Assembly (NCBI RefSeq): GCF_000426705.1
Contig: NZ_KE384554.1
Location: 574,714-638,713 of the forward strand
DNA from: Spirochaeta cellobiosiphila DSM 17781
GTDB lineage: Bacteria; Spirochaetota; Spirochaetia; DSM-17781
DNA: 64,000 nucleotides
Direction: 5' to 3'
Made by a program: the position numbers and the translations under genes. Positions 27,089 to 37,403 of the stretch are shown piece after piece. The notes beneath the pieces are model-generated. The model did no database searches. It was not told the DNA's origin and saw nothing but the letters and a program-made list of their open reading frames with translations. Numbering within the stretch: the first letter of the stretch is position 1; each line of letters begins with the position of its first letter.

Positions 27089-28656
27089 CCCAAATTGACC
27101 TTTACGACACAACCCTCCGTGATGGAATGCAGGGGACAGGAATATCCTATACACTCAAAGACAAGATAGAAATCGCCCTCCAGTTAGATAATATAGGAAT
27201 TGATTATATAGAAGGAGGTTTTCCTTTAGCTAACGAAAAGGAACAAGCCTTCTTCGATGCTATGAAGAAACAAAATCTTCGTAATGCCAAAATGGTAGCC
27301 TTCGGATCAACGAGAAGACCAGGTCAGAAAGCATCAGAAGACATTCACATAAAAGCCCTTTTGGAAGCAGAAACACCCACAGTCATCGTGGTCGGCAAAA
27401 CTTGGCTGGCCCATGTTGATAAGGTCATTCAAACAAGTCCGGAAGAAAACCTCGAAATGGTCTTTGATTCGATCAACACTCTCCAAAAAGAGGGACGGGA
27501 AGTCTTTTTAGATTTGGAACATTTCTTTGATGGATATATGGATAACAAAGAATATGCACTTAAGGTCCTCCAGACAGCCACCCAAGCTGGTGCCGCTAAC
27601 TTAGTGCTATGTGATACTAACGGCGGGACGTTACCCTTTCAAGTAGAATCCATTATGGAGGAACTATCTACTTATGAACTAGCCCCTCTGGGAGGGCATT
27701 TTCATAATGATACAGGATGTGCTGTTGCCAATAGTTTATCCGCTATTCGTAAAGGAGCGGTTCAACTTCAGGGAACTATCAATGGATGGGGGGAACGTTG
27801 CGGAAATGCCAATCTGTGTTCTATCATTCCTAATATTACGTTAAAGCTCCCTGAATACTACACGTCTATGGATCAGAAGTTAAGCCAATTAACGAATCTG
27901 AGCCGTTTTGTTTCGGAAAAGGCCAATATATTCCCTGATAAAAGACAACCCTATGTGGGAGTAGCCGCCTTTAGTCACAAAGCCGGCCAACACGTGGACG
28001 TTATCAACAAAGCAGCTCGACTCATGGAACACATTGATAGTTCTAAAGTGGGAAATGAAAGAAAAATATTACTTAGTGAATTGGCAGGTAAATCCACCAT
28101 TGTGGATAAGCTCAGTCATTATGGTGACTATACGAAAGACAGTCCTGAAGTCAACAAACTCATCTCCCTTCTCAAAAAGAAAGAAAAAGAAGGCTATGAG
28201 TATGAAGCAGCAGAAGCAAGCTTTGAAATGCTCATTCTCAAGACTCTAGGCCAATACAACTCCCTCTTTGATCTCAATAACTATCATTTGGAAAGCTTTA
28301 AAACCGGTGAAGGAAGTTCCAAGACAGTGGGGAGAATATTTCTTCACTCCCACGGAAAACAACACATGGGTGCTGCCACAGGTATAGGACCTGTTGGAAC
28401 ATTGGATAAATGTTTGAGGGATGCCCTTGGGGAGTTCTATCCTTTCATAAAGGACATCTCCCTTATTGATTATAAGGTAAGAGTTTTAAATCCGGAAAAA
28501 GATGCAGCCCAGGGCAAGGTACGGGTCTTTGTAACGTCCAGTGATAAACATTCCAGTTGGGACACAGTAGGAGTACATCAAAACATCGTTGAAGCCAGTT
28601 GGGAAGCCCTCGTTGATAGTTTTGAGTACTACTACAACAAGAGGGCTAAGGTTTAA
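27085..28656 (+). CDS. cimA: Citramalate synthase
   Basis: Condenses pyruvate with acetyl-CoA to (R)-citramalate, the threonine-independent entry into isoleucine synthesis known from Leptospira and others. The 523 residues contain the HMGL-like barrel with DTTLRDGMQG near the N-terminus and the metal/His motif HFHNDTGCAVANS, then a LeuA-type regulatory domain (from about 390, MGAATGIGPVGT...). Length and N-terminus match the long CimA class better than LeuA. Co-transcription with ilvB-ilvN under an Ile-rich leader peptide supports a role in isoleucine synthesis. Confidence 0.9.
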   Translation: MTQIDLYDTTLRDGMQGTGISYTLKDKIEIALQLDNIGIDYIEGGFPLANEKEQAFFDAMKKQNLRNAKMVAFGSTRRPGQKASEDIHIKALLEAETPTVIVVGKTWLAHVDKVIQTSPEENLEMVFDSINTLQKEGREVFLDLEHFFDGYMDNKEYALKVLQTATQAGAANLVLCDTNGGTLPFQVESIMEELSTYELAPLGGHFHNDTGCAVANSLSAIRKGAVQLQGTINGWGERCGNANLCSIIPNITLKLPEYYTSMDQKLSQLTNLSRFVSEKANIFPDKRQPYVGVAAFSHKAGQHVDVINKAARLMEHIDSSKVGNERKILLSELAGKSTIVDKLSHYGDYTKDSPEVNKLISLLKKKEKEGYEYEAAEASFEMLILKTLGQYNSLFDLNNYHLESFKTGEGSSKTVGRIFLHSHGKQHMGAATGIGPVGTLDKCLRDALGEFYPFIKDISLIDYKVRVLNPEKDAAQGKVRVFVTSSDKHSSWDTVGVHQNIVEASWEALVDSFEYYYNKRAKV

Positions 28657-29143
28657 ATTCCTCAATAATCTTGTTCACAATTAAGTAAGCAGCTGGACAA
28701 TATTGCGTATCAATGGCCAACCTCTTTAAACGTTTATGGATATCCCTATCCTTGGTATGAGGATAATCCTTACAGGCTCTAGGTCTTACATCATATATAT
28801 GACAGAAGTTGTTCTCACCTAGATAAGGACAAGGAGGACAATCTTTAAAGACCCAATCCCCGTCTTCATCACTTACCATGGTATGAGCAATATAGGTATT
28901 CTTCTTCATATTTTGATCTTTGGCGATTCGAACAATATCAGGTTCAATAATCCTCGGTCCTACTTCTCGGCAGCAATTACCGCATTTAAGACAATCGACC
29001 TCTGCAAAGACTTCATCATGAAATTCATGAATCCTCTTTTGTAAAGTCATAGTTCGGCGTCTATCCAATTTAGTGAGCTTATCTTTGATCATCTTCTTAT
29101 CCCGTTCTGCCAGGCGAAGCAATCGTCTATATTCATCTATCAT
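28646..29143 (-). CDS. YkgJ-family cysteine-cluster protein
   Basis: A 165-residue protein with a cysteine set typical of the YkgJ family (DCLKCGNCC, then CPPCPYLGENNFC and RACKDYPHT) that is expected to bind a metal or Fe-S cluster; the biochemical role is unknown. A helical, basic N-terminus precedes it. An ATG five codons upstream overlaps the ribosome site, so I chose 29143 behind GAGGAT. Its 3' end overlaps that of cimA by 11 bases on the opposite strand. Confidence 0.75.
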   Translation of the reverse strand: MIDEYRRLLRLAERDKKMIKDKLTKLDRRRTMTLQKRIHEFHDEVFAEVDCLKCGNCCREVGPRIIEPDIVRIAKDQNMKKNTYIAHTMVSDEDGDWVFKDCPPCPYLGENNFCHIYDVRPRACKDYPHTKDRDIHKRLKRLAIDTQYCPAAYLIVNKIIEEFKP

Positions 29144-29158
29144 AGTATTTATCCTCAT

Positions 29159-29192
29159 AAAAAAAAGACCTCCCTACTTAGAAGGAGGTCTT
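29159..29192 (-). terminator. Terminator of carAB
   Basis: On the minus strand AAGACCTCC pairs with GGAGGTCTT across an 10-base loop and is followed by a run of about 8 T, 20 bases after the carB stop. Confidence 0.85.
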
Positions 29193-29212
29193 GTATACTA
29201 ACCTAGTATAGT

Positions 29213-32200
29213 CTAGAAATCAATCTCTCCGTACTTAGCAGGTAAGGGTCTAACGATGGTTTCCTTCTTTTTCAGGTATTTAATTCCTTCTACCGCTGCT
29301 TTTGCCGCAGAGGTTGTTGTTGTATAAGGGACTTTACGTCTAACGGTTTCAATTCTTAAGTAGCCATCATCCTGCTGACTAAAGCGACCCATAGGGGTAT
29401 TTATCACTAAATCAATACGGCCGGTTTTCAAATGATCCACAACATTAGGATGGCCCTCATAATTCTTTAAAACGACTTCTGTGAAAATCCCCTGTTCAAA
29501 TAAGTACTGAGCCGTTCCTCTTGTAGCTCTAATCTTAAATCCTAAATCGACCAGGTCTTTTACAAAAGGAAGAATGGTGGCTCTATCAGAGGGATGAACT
29601 GAGACAAAGACACGCCCTTCAGTAGGTAATATAGTTCCTGCTGCGGCTTGAGCCTTGGCGAAAGCTTCACCAAAAGTATCCCCTGTACCGATAACTTCAC
29701 CGGTGGACTTCATTTCAGGTCCTAAGAGAGGATCGACACCACTAAAACGGTCAAAACTAAAGACCGCTTCTTTGACAGCCCAACCTGTTAAGCAGTGCCC
29801 TTCTCCGATCTGGTTATCCTTAACTAAACCTTGTGCCCTAAGGTCTTCACCAAGCCACAACCTAACAGCTACTTCAATAAGATTAACTCCCGAAGCTTTA
29901 GATAAGAAAGGGACGGTCCGAGAAGCTCTCGGATTAACTTCCAGAATATAAAGAACATCATCCTTAACAGCGAACTGGATATTAAGAAAACCTTTAACAC
30001 CGATCTCACGAGCAATTTTGGCAGTAGCCTGACGCATTTCCTCTAAGACTTCAGGTTTTGATTTATAGGGAGGGAAGACACAGGCAGAATCTCCAGAGTG
30101 AACACCTGCGGCTTCAATGTGCTGCATGATTCCACCAATATAGACATTGGTTCCGTCAGAAAGGGCGTCCAGATCATATTCAAAAGCATCTTCCAGGAAT
30201 TGATCTACCAATACCGGTCGTTTAACAGACATTTCAATGCCCTTAGAAAGAAAGACTTCCAGCTCCTCTTCGTTAAAAGCTATGAACATGCTCTTACCAC
30301 CTAAGACAAAGCTAGGTCGTAAGAGAACAGGAAAACCGATTTCCTTTGAATATTTAACCACTTCTTCGGGAGAAGCGGCCATACGATTCTCAGGTTGTCT
30401 AAGATCGAGCTTCTTAAGAAGATCAGAAAATAGTCCTCTGTCTTCTGCATCATTAATGGCGCTTACCGGTGTACCAATAATATCAGCACCCCAGGCTTCC
30501 AGATCCTCAGCCATATTTAACGGAGTTTGTCCGCCTAACTGTACGAGAACCTTTTTGACTTTTTCTTTACGCATGATCTCTTTAACATGCTCCGGAGTGA
30601 GTGGTTCAATATACAATCTATCTGATACGTTAAAGTCCGTAGATACTGTTTCAGGATTTGAATTGATAATGATGGTTTTGTAACCCATTTTTCTATAAGC
30701 CAGAGAACTTAAGGTACAACAGGTATCAAATTCCAAACCTTGACCGATCCTATTGGGACCAGAGGCCAGAATAATGATTGTCTTTTCCTCAGAAGAGCCT
30801 CCCTCATCAACTTCACCATAGGTGGAGTAAAAGAAGGGGGTTTCCGCTTCAAACTCTCCAGCACAGGTATCAACAAAGTGAAAGACCGAGTGTATATCTA
30901 ATTTATCACGAAGATCACTGACCTCCTCAGGAGTAAGCTTCAATAAATCAGCTATCCGCTTATCACTAAGCCCCATAGTCTTAGCTTTCAGAATGGTATC
31001 TTTATCCTTTTTCCCAGCTCGTAATATTTTCTCAAATTCGATCTGTTCAGACATTATATAAAGGAACCAGGGATCATAACCTGATATCTGTGACAATTGA
31101 GGAATGGTATCAACACCTTCTTTTTCCAAGGTGGCATAGAGAGCAAAGATCCTTAAAGGATGAGCCATTTCAAGAATGGCTGGAATCTCTTCAGGAGTTT
31201 TCTTTTTGATAGGCTCTAAACCTTCATATCCAAACTCAGCAGCACGGATGGCTTTGTTTAGAGCTTCGATGGCAGTTCGCCCCAGAGCTAAAGACTCACC
31301 TACAGATTTCATCTGTGTTCCAAGCTTTGAATACCCCATTGGGAATTTTTCCATTTCGAATCGAGGAACCTTAACGGCACAATAGTCTAGTGCCGGTTCA
31401 AAACAACTGACAGTCTTGCCAGTGATCTCATTAATGACCTCATCCAGAGTATAACCAACAGCTAAACGGGCGCTGGCTTTAGCAATGGGAAATCCCGTCG
31501 CTTTTGAGGCTAAAGCCGAAGAACGGGAGACGCGGGGATTCATTTCAATAACGACCATTCTATCTGTGCCAGGTTTTACAGCGAACTGTACATTGGACCC
31601 ACCACAATCAACACCAACAGCTCTTAGTACATCAATACTGGCTGTTCGCATCTTCTGGTATTCCCTATCACTCAAGGTTTGAATAGGAGCGATAGTGATA
31701 CTGTCACCGGTATGGACACCCATAGGGTCTATGTTTTCGATGGAACAAACTATAATGGCGTTATCTGCTTTATCCCGCATTACTTCCATTTCAAACTCTT
31801 TCCAACCAATGAGAGACTCTTCTACTAAAGCTTCATGAACAGGAGATTCAGCTAAGGCACGTTCAACAATATCCCGAAGCTCTTCTTCTGTATACGCGAT
31901 AGCCCCCCCCATACCACCAAGGGTAAAGGAAGGTCGTATAACTAAGGGAAGGCCAACTTCCTTCATGAGTTCTTCTGCTCCGGCCCAATCCTTGGTTAAG
32001 ACCGACTTAGGGGACTCAAGGCCGATAGATTCGGCGATCTTCTTGAATTCCCCCCGGTCTTCAGCAACTCTGATGGATTCAATATTGGCCCCAATAACTT
32101 CTACATTATATTCCTCTAAGACACCGGCTTTGGCCAAGTCCAGAGTCAGGTTAAGAGCTGTCTGCCCCCCCATTGTAGAAAGAACGGCATCAGGCCGTTC

Positions 32201-32440
32201 TTTTTTTATGATCTCCGTCACATGCTGAACGGTTAATGGTTCTGTATAAATGGTATGGGCTATACCGGGTGTTGTCATCATGGTAGCCGGATTAGGGTTA
32301 ACCAGGACAACTTCGTAGCCCTCTTCCTTCAAGGCTTTTACCGCTTGAGATCCTGAATAATCAAACTCACAAGCCTGGCCTATAACAATCGGTCCTGAAC
32401 CGATGATTAATATCTTATTTATATCTTTTCTTGCTGGCAT
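29213..32440 (-). CDS. carB: Carbamoyl-phosphate synthase large subunit
   Basis: Makes carbamoyl phosphate for pyrimidines and arginine. The full-length 1075-residue protein shows the internal duplication of two ATP-grasp synthetase halves (first half from [22 protein letters not shown], second from [18 protein letters not shown]), an oligomerisation domain between them, and a C-terminal MGS allosteric domain (about 935-1060). It follows carA by 9 bases. Confidence 0.98.
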   Translation of the reverse strand: MPARKDINKILIIGSGPIVIGQACEFDYSGSQAVKALKEEGYEVVLVNPNPATMMTTPGIAHTIYTEPLTVQHVTEIIKKERPDAVLSTMGGQTALNLTLDLAKAGVLEEYNVEVIGANIESIRVAEDRGEFKKIAESIGLESPKSVLTKDWAGAEELMKEVGLPLVIRPSFTLGGMGGAIAYTEEELRDIVERALAESPVHEALVEESLIGWKEFEMEVMRDKADNAIIVCSIENIDPMGVHTGDSITIAPIQTLSDREYQKMRTASIDVLRAVGVDCGGSNVQFAVKPGTDRMVVIEMNPRVSRSSALASKATGFPIAKASARLAVGYTLDEVINEITGKTVSCFEPALDYCAVKVPRFEMEKFPMGYSKLGTQMKSVGESLALGRTAIEALNKAIRAAEFGYEGLEPIKKKTPEEIPAILEMAHPLRIFALYATLEKEGVDTIPQLSQISGYDPWFLYIMSEQIEFEKILRAGKKDKDTILKAKTMGLSDKRIADLLKLTPEEVSDLRDKLDIHSVFHFVDTCAGEFEAETPFFYSTYGEVDEGGSSEEKTIIILASGPNRIGQGLEFDTCCTLSSLAYRKMGYKTIIINSNPETVSTDFNVSDRLYIEPLTPEHVKEIMRKEKVKKVLVQLGGQTPLNMAEDLEAWGADIIGTPVSAINDAEDRGLFSDLLKKLDLRQPENRMAASPEEVVKYSKEIGFPVLLRPSFVLGGKSMFIAFNEEELEVFLSKGIEMSVKRPVLVDQFLEDAFEYDLDALSDGTNVYIGGIMQHIEAAGVHSGDSACVFPPYKSKPEVLEEMRQATAKIAREIGVKGFLNIQFAVKDDVLYILEVNPRASRTVPFLSKASGVNLIEVAVRLWLGEDLRAQGLVKDNQIGEGHCLTGWAVKEAVFSFDRFSGVDPLLGPEMKSTGEVIGTGDTFGEAFAKAQAAAGTILPTEGRVFVSVHPSDRATILPFVKDLVDLGFKIRATRGTAQYLFEQGIFTEVVLKNYEGHPNVVDHLKTGRIDLVINTPMGRFSQQDDGYLRIETVRRKVPYTTTTSAAKAAVEGIKYLKKKETIVRPLPAKYGEIDF

Positions 32441-32449
32441 TTCCTATTT

Positions 32450-33610
32450 CTACCCCTTGATTGTGTCTAAGAAAGCTTGAAAAATCCACGTGGAATCATG
32501 TGGACCCGGTGCGGATTCTGGATGGAACTGAGCTGATAAAACAGGTAAATCCTTATGGTATAAACCTTCTACTGTTTTATCATTGGCATTACGGAACCAT
32601 ACGGCTACATTATCAGGGATCGTATCCTCTTTGACAGCAAAACCGTGGTTTTGAGAAGTAACAAAAACCTTCCCTGTTCGTTCATCTCTTACAGGCTGGT
32701 TCGTCCCATGGTGGCCAAACTTCATTTTGAAGGTTGTAGCCCCTAAAGCTTCTGCGATCATTTGATGCCCAAGGCATATCCCCCAGACAGGCATCTTGCC
32801 AATAAGGTCCTTTATCATCTTGATGGTATCTGTTAGTACTGCCGGGTCTCCAGGACCATTAGAAAAGATAACCCCATCAGGCTTGGCATCAAGAACGGCT
32901 TTGGCCCCTAATTGATGAGGGATGATGGTTACCTTACAATCGCGCTTTACAAACTCTCTAACAATATTGGCTTTAAGTCCACAATCGACGAGGGCCACAT
33001 GGTGAGTTCCCCCAGGATTTTCTACTGATACATCCTGAGATCCTACTTCTTCTATCATATTGAGCCCCTCCATTTGGGGGAACTCATCAAAATGCTTCAT
33101 TATCAGGGTTAATTCATCAGAAGTAAGTTCAGTGGCAGAAGGATCTACAGGTGCCACAATAACACCATTCTGGTTCCCTTGATCTCTTAATTTAAGAGTC
33201 AATGACCTTGTATCAATTCCACTAATACCAGGGGTTTGAGACTGTTTCAGAAACTCATCTAATGTGATACGTCCAGAAGGAATAGGTCCTCTGTACAAGC
33301 TTCGTACAATAAAACCACCAGGCTTCACCCGGGGACGCCGGTCAATCTCTTCGGGACCAGTCTCGGACCAGTCGTTAAGACAACCGTAGTTTCCTATATG
33401 AGGATAGGTCATTAGAACCATTTGTCCTGAATAGGAGGGGTCTGTCAGAATCTCATGATAACCGGTCATACCTGTATTAAATACAACTTCACCGGTACCT
33501 CTTTGAACGATGGAAGTAAAGGATAATTCCTTAGCTTTAGGTGCAGGATAACCAAAGGCTTCTCCCCTAAAGACCGTTCCATCTTTTAAAACTAAAAAGT
33601 TTGTCTGCAT
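32450..33610 (-). CDS. carA: Carbamoyl-phosphate synthase small (glutaminase) subunit
   Basis: Supplies ammonia from glutamine to CarB. The 386-residue protein has an N-terminal swivel domain and a C-terminal class I amidotransferase with nucleophile Cys in WGICLGHQM and the His-Glu pair in HPESAPGPHDS. A GTG two codons upstream is possible; the ATG at 33610 has AAGG five bases before it. Confidence 0.97.
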   Translation of the reverse strand: MQTNFLVLKDGTVFRGEAFGYPAPKAKELSFTSIVQRGTGEVVFNTGMTGYHEILTDPSYSGQMVLMTYPHIGNYGCLNDWSETGPEEIDRRPRVKPGGFIVRSLYRGPIPSGRITLDEFLKQSQTPGISGIDTRSLTLKLRDQGNQNGVIVAPVDPSATELTSDELTLIMKHFDEFPQMEGLNMIEEVGSQDVSVENPGGTHHVALVDCGLKANIVREFVKRDCKVTIIPHQLGAKAVLDAKPDGVIFSNGPGDPAVLTDTIKMIKDLIGKMPVWGICLGHQMIAEALGATTFKMKFGHHGTNQPVRDERTGKVFVTSQNHGFAVKEDTIPDNVAVWFRNANDKTVEGLYHKDLPVLSAQFHPESAPGPHDSTWIFQAFLDTIKG

Positions 33611-33616
33611 GGCCAC

Positions 33617-33685
33617 CTTCTTCTCTTAAATTGCATGAACTTGAAAATAAGATGCATAAAAATACACTTGATCCAGGTTCTGGTT
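33617..33685. other. carA upstream leader region
   Basis: This AT-rich stretch lies between carA and the tRNA terminator and must hold the carA promoter. I see no confident -35/-10 pair, no PyrR-type or pyrimidine attenuator hairpin, and no reading frame. Confidence 0.3.
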
Positions 33686-33711
33686 AAAAAAAAACCGGCC
33701 AATAGCCAGTT
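33686..33711 (-). terminator. Terminator of tRNA-Gln(CTG)
   Basis: On the minus strand AACTGGC pairs with GCCGGTT across a 5-base loop and is followed by a run of about 9 T, 19 bases downstream of the tRNA. Confidence 0.8.
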
Positions 33712-33729
33712 TTCTCTTAAAAAGATCTA

Positions 33730-33801
33730 CTTCCCGGGGAGGACTCGAACCCCCAAAGACAGAACCAGAATCTGTTGTGTTGCCAATTACACCACCAGGA
33801 A
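33730..33801 (-). tRNA. tRNA-Gln (anticodon CTG)
   Basis: The minus strand gives a 72-base cloverleaf. The acceptor TTCCTGG pairs with CCGGGAA (one T-G pair), with discriminator G. The anticodon stem ACAGA/TCTGT encloses the loop TTCTGGT, giving anticodon CTG. The T-arm contains GGTTCGAGTCC. CCA is not encoded. It complements the TTG-anticodon glutamine tRNA at 10.5 kb. Confidence 0.96.
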
Positions 33802-33857
33802 ATGCTTTCTTATCGAAGCTTGAACAAAAATACCGAAAAGCTATTCTTTTGTCAACA

Positions 33858-34388
33858 CTATTCTGAGTGGTAGTCTATTAAGGTTGTAACAGGATAATGG
33901 CCTATCACTTTGTCGTAATTAAGAAAGGGTAATCCCACAGGAGCAAAGATATTTTCCACCACACCTTCAGCGTCTTCAATAAGCTCACAAGCCGCTCTCA
34001 AAGTACCTCCCGTAGCAATCAAATCATCGATTACAAGGACTTTTCCTCCTGTAGGAACATCATCAGGATGTACTTCAATAGTGTCTTCCCCATACTCAAG
34101 GGCGAAGGATCTTGAGATCACCTTTCCCGGTAATTTACCTTTCTTTCTAATCAATACTAAAGGAAGGCCCATCTTTACGGCAAAAGGACTAGCAAAAAGA
34201 AAACCTCTGGATTCTATAGCCGCTACGGCACTTAAATTCTTATCCTTATAGAGGTCGACCATCTTATCAATAACGTAGTTGTAAGCTTCCGGTGTTTGAA
34301 GGATTCCGCTTATATCATAAAAGAGTACTCCCTTTTTGGGAAAATCAGGAACTTTACGTATAGCCCCATCCAAATCGTATTCTTGCAT
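33858..34388 (-). CDS. apt: Adenine phosphoribosyltransferase
   Basis: Salvages adenine to AMP using PRPP. The 176-residue protein has the PRPP-binding motif VLVIDDLIATGGTL and the AAIESRGFLF segment of the Apt family. A TATAAT word lies about 20 bases upstream and GGAGA precedes the ATG, suggesting its own promoter and a short leader. Confidence 0.97.
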   Translation of the reverse strand: MQEYDLDGAIRKVPDFPKKGVLFYDISGILQTPEAYNYVIDKMVDLYKDKNLSAVAAIESRGFLFASPFAVKMGLPLVLIRKKGKLPGKVISRSFALEYGEDTIEVHPDDVPTGGKVLVIDDLIATGGTLRAACELIEDAEGVVENIFAPVGLPFLNYDKVIGHYPVTTLIDYHSE

Positions 34389-34505
34389 ACTATCTCCAAC
34401 AGTTAATTATAACAACTTTTCCATTTTAAAGAGGAACTCTTATTAGGACAAGGGGTAAAGTTTTTCCTTGCATTCTTTAAAGCTGTCCTTCTATCCTTAT
34501 AATTA

Positions 34506-35489
34506 ATGATAAAAATTATTCCTGTGGCCAGCGGTAAAGGAGGAGTGGGTAAATCCTCCATAAGTTCCAATCTGGGTATATGTTTATCCAAATTAGGTAA
34601 AACGACTGTTTTAGTGGATTTAGATCTAGGAGGCAGTAATTTACACACCTTCTTAGGAGAACGTAATCCTGAAAGGGGTCTGGGGAGTTTTATCGCCCAG
34701 TGGGATAATAATAGAAGCCTGGAGAATCTAATAAGAGAAACCAGGGTTCCCCGTTTATTCCTCATACCGGGAGACAGTCTGATACCGGGAACGGCGAACC
34801 TCCCCTTCTATATAAAAAAGAAGATACTTAATGACCTAAGCCAATTAGTAGCAGACTATGTGATACTCGACCTGGGATCTGGGACAAGCTTTAATGTATT
34901 GGATTTTTTCCTGGCCTCACAAACGGGATTAGTGGTGATTGCTCCCGAGACGACTAGCATTCTTAATGCGTACAGTCTAATCAAAGGGGCCCTCTTTCGA
35001 CAGCTATATCTTAGTTTTCCCGGTAAAAGCCAGGAAAGACAGGTTCTGAAAGACTTTTTCAGTCATAAACTGGAAGGATCAGGAACAAACCTCAAATCTA
35101 TTGTAAAAGATATGGAAGGAATCAATCCTGCTTCTGCTTTGAAATTACATCACATTATGAGCCGTTTTTACCCCAGGGTGATCCTCAATCAGGGACGAAC
35201 CGATTATGACCTCAAACTGGGAATGAAGCTACGGGAAATAGTGACACGTAATCTACAAATCGATATGGAATATTTTGCCTATCTTCCCTATGATGACCGG
35301 ATCCGATTGTCCATATTAAAAAGAAACCCCCTGAGTTTATCAGTCCCGCAGGCTCCCTTTGTGGAAGTCCTGATGCAAATGGCCCAAAAGATCATCAAAA
35401 TGCCTAAGGAACCATTACAAAGATACTATGAAGATGAGGATATACAGGAATTACAGCAAATCCAGAGTTTATTAGGTCAGTCCCTCTAG
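34506..35489 (+). CDS. MinD/ParA-family ATPase (possibly FlhG-like)
   Basis: The 327-residue P-loop ATPase has the deviant Walker A KGGVGKS at residues 11-17 with signature Lys11, Walker A' DLDLGGSN and a DYVILDLGSG Walker B. Such proteins position cell division, chromosome or flagellar structures, and the flagellar genes a few kb away make an FlhG-like role possible. The middle (about 165-215) contains an insertion unlike MinD, and the C-terminal tail (YYEDEDIQELQQ) is not an obvious amphipathic membrane helix. No ribosome site precedes the ATG. Weak TTGCAT/TATCCT boxes would start transcription next to it. The end overlaps tsaD by 4 bases, convergently. Confidence 0.8.
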   Translation: MIKIIPVASGKGGVGKSSISSNLGICLSKLGKTTVLVDLDLGGSNLHTFLGERNPERGLGSFIAQWDNNRSLENLIRETRVPRLFLIPGDSLIPGTANLPFYIKKKILNDLSQLVADYVILDLGSGTSFNVLDFFLASQTGLVVIAPETTSILNAYSLIKGALFRQLYLSFPGKSQERQVLKDFFSHKLEGSGTNLKSIVKDMEGINPASALKLHHIMSRFYPRVILNQGRTDYDLKLGMKLREIVTRNLQIDMEYFAYLPYDDRIRLSILKRNPLSLSVPQAPFVEVLMQMAQKIIKMPKEPLQRYYEDEDIQELQQIQSLLGQSL

Positions 35490-36499
35490 GGATAAGTATG
35501 ACGGAAGGCTTTAACACGGCTATAAGCGGACAAATTAGCCCCATCCCTATCGCCCCGTTCCAGGTAATGGTAAGCAATCCCTCCAACCATAGCTCCATTA
35601 TCAGTACACAGAGTCAAAGAAGGATAATAAGCTTCTACCTGAGGCCAGCTTTCTAATCGCTGTCTCAAATAAGAATTGGCAGCAACACCTCCTCCAGCGA
35701 CGACAGTAGATAATCCTGTATCCTGGATTGCCTTTTTGAGACGTCCCAGGAGAATATCGACAGCAGTTCTTTGGAAGGAGGCCGCAATATTGGCAGGAGT
35801 CTTTTCATATTCCCGATTCCAGAATTGATCAATTTGATTGGTCACAGCATTCTTCAACCCAGAATAACTCACATTATAGCGATTATTCCCTTTATGCAGG
35901 GAGGGCTTAGGAAAGTTAAAGGCTTTAGGATCTCCTTCCTTACTAAGCTTATCTATAATCACGCCCCCAGGATATCCAAGGCCGTAGAATTTTGCCACCT
36001 TATCAAAGGCTTCTCCACAGGCGTCATCAATAGTCGTTCCCAGAACCTGGAAATCATCAAAACTGGTCACTTTGGCTATCATAGTATGGCCACCGGAAAC
36101 CAGTAAGCCCAGATAGGGATACGCTATCTCCGATTCCAATTGAGGAGCGTAGAGATGGGCTCTGATATGATCAATCCCAATGACAGGGATTCCCAGGGTG
36201 GCGGCTAATGATTTAGCAAACCCCACGCCTACCAGCAAAGAACCAACCAAACCAGGTCTGTTTGTAACAGCAACGGCGTCTAACTGGCTTTGATCGATAC
36301 CGGCATCCACTAATGCCTGTTTATATACACCTACTATCCATTCCGTATGTAAACGGCTGGCAATCTCAGGAACCACTCCTGAATAGGGTTTGTGAGTTTC
36401 TATTTGAGTCGCAATAACATTACTTAATATTTTTCGTCCATTTTCAACAACGGCAACTGAGCATTCATCACAGGATGTTTCAATACCAAGAACCAGCAT
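35486..36499 (-). CDS. tsaD: tRNA N6-threonylcarbamoyladenosine transferase TsaD
   Basis: Transfers the threonylcarbamoyl group to A37 of ANN-decoding tRNAs. The 337-residue ASKHA-fold protein starts MLVLGIETSCDE, with metal-binding His111 and His115 (DHIRAHLYA) and later SGGHTM and CTDNGAM. The frame is open 37 codons further, but that part overlaps the deacetylase gene. The ATG at 36499 overlaps the upstream stop as TAATG. Confidence 0.97.
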   Translation of the reverse strand: MLVLGIETSCDECSVAVVENGRKILSNVIATQIETHKPYSGVVPEIASRLHTEWIVGVYKQALVDAGIDQSQLDAVAVTNRPGLVGSLLVGVGFAKSLAATLGIPVIGIDHIRAHLYAPQLESEIAYPYLGLLVSGGHTMIAKVTSFDDFQVLGTTIDDACGEAFDKVAKFYGLGYPGGVIIDKLSKEGDPKAFNFPKPSLHKGNNRYNVSYSGLKNAVTNQIDQFWNREYEKTPANIAASFQRTAVDILLGRLKKAIQDTGLSTVVAGGGVAANSYLRQRLESWPQVEAYYPSLTLCTDNGAMVGGIAYHYLERGDRDGANLSAYSRVKAFRHTYP

Positions 36500-37362
36500 T
36501 AATATACACTCCGTCCCAGAAGAATTTCCTGTATTTCCACAAGGGAATACCCTTCTTCTATGAGCTGTGGATAGACATCCATTAGTATATCTGCCAATTC
36601 CTGAGTCCATACATGACCAATGACGACAGCATGACCGGTTTTCTTCGCTTCTGTACGGGCATCTTCAAGAGCCTCCAGAATATAATCCCGATTCTGTTCA
36701 TTATCTAAAAACACTGCTCGCTCCGCATAGGGTATATTATACTCTTGTGCTATCTGACCAATAACCGATTGACTATTAGTACGAGAATCAACAAAGAATA
36801 ACCCTTTTTCTTTTAATACCTGGGCTACTATCCTCATTGTACGAGGATCGGCACTTGCTTTGGATCCCATATGATTGTTTATACCGACAATCATAGGATA
36901 GGGCAGTAAATTATCTATTAACGTTTGACGGATCGTCTCCTCAGAGTCAGCAACATGAATGCCACCGGGTCCAAGGTCATTTCCACCTAGAGCTTCCATA
37001 GGCTGATGAAGCATGGCTGTCTTACCAGCCGCCACTATAGCTTCGTAGGAATCCTTACTATGGGTCACTCCAGGAAGAATAGCTAAAGCAATTGGCCCGG
37101 GTACCTCTAAAAATGGCTTCAACTGCCATATGTTATTACCCACATCGTCAATCACAAAGGCTATCTTCGGTTTGTTATCAGGAATGGTCCTTGGAGGAAC
37201 AGGTTCATCAATAACCGCAGGATCAGGTATTTCAGATGTTACCTTGTTTCGTCCATTAGGAAGTAATGATAATAGTATAATAAAAAAGAACAATTGACTT
37301 ATTAGGATCAGATAAGCTCTTTTCTTTCGTTTCTTTAAAGTTAATTTACCCTTAGCTGCCAC
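36499..37362 (-). CDS. Divergent polysaccharide deacetylase family protein (YibQ-like)
   Basis: About 287 residues with a basic N-terminus, one membrane segment (about 17-35) and a periplasmic NodB-like barrel of the divergent class. Motifs include FVIDDVG near its start, MLHQPMEA, NNHMGSKA and FFVDSRT, then GHAVVIGHVW. Members are thought to act on envelope polysaccharide, but activity is unproven. The frame opens at a TTG at 37401. I favour the GTG at 37362, which has AAGG just upstream and keeps the membrane anchor. It lies between the sigma factor gene and tsaD. Confidence 0.75.
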   Translation of the reverse strand: MAAKGKLTLKKRKKRAYLILISQLFFFIILLSLLPNGRNKVTSEIPDPAVIDEPVPPRTIPDNKPKIAFVIDDVGNNIWQLKPFLEVPGPIALAILPGVTHSKDSYEAIVAAGKTAMLHQPMEALGGNDLGPGGIHVADSEETIRQTLIDNLLPYPMIVGINNHMGSKASADPRTMRIVAQVLKEKGLFFVDSRTNSQSVIGQIAQEYNIPYAERAVFLDNEQNRDYILEALEDARTEAKKTGHAVVIGHVWTQELADILMDVYPQLIEEGYSLVEIQEILLGRSVY

Positions 37363-37403
37363 TACACCTTCAAGGTAATGGCAGCCCCTAGGGTTGGTCA
37401 ATA

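Noticed and set aside
36500-36610. N-terminal extension of TsaD
   Set aside because: The added 37 residues lie within the deacetylase gene and lack similarity to TsaD; the TAATG overlap gives the normal start.
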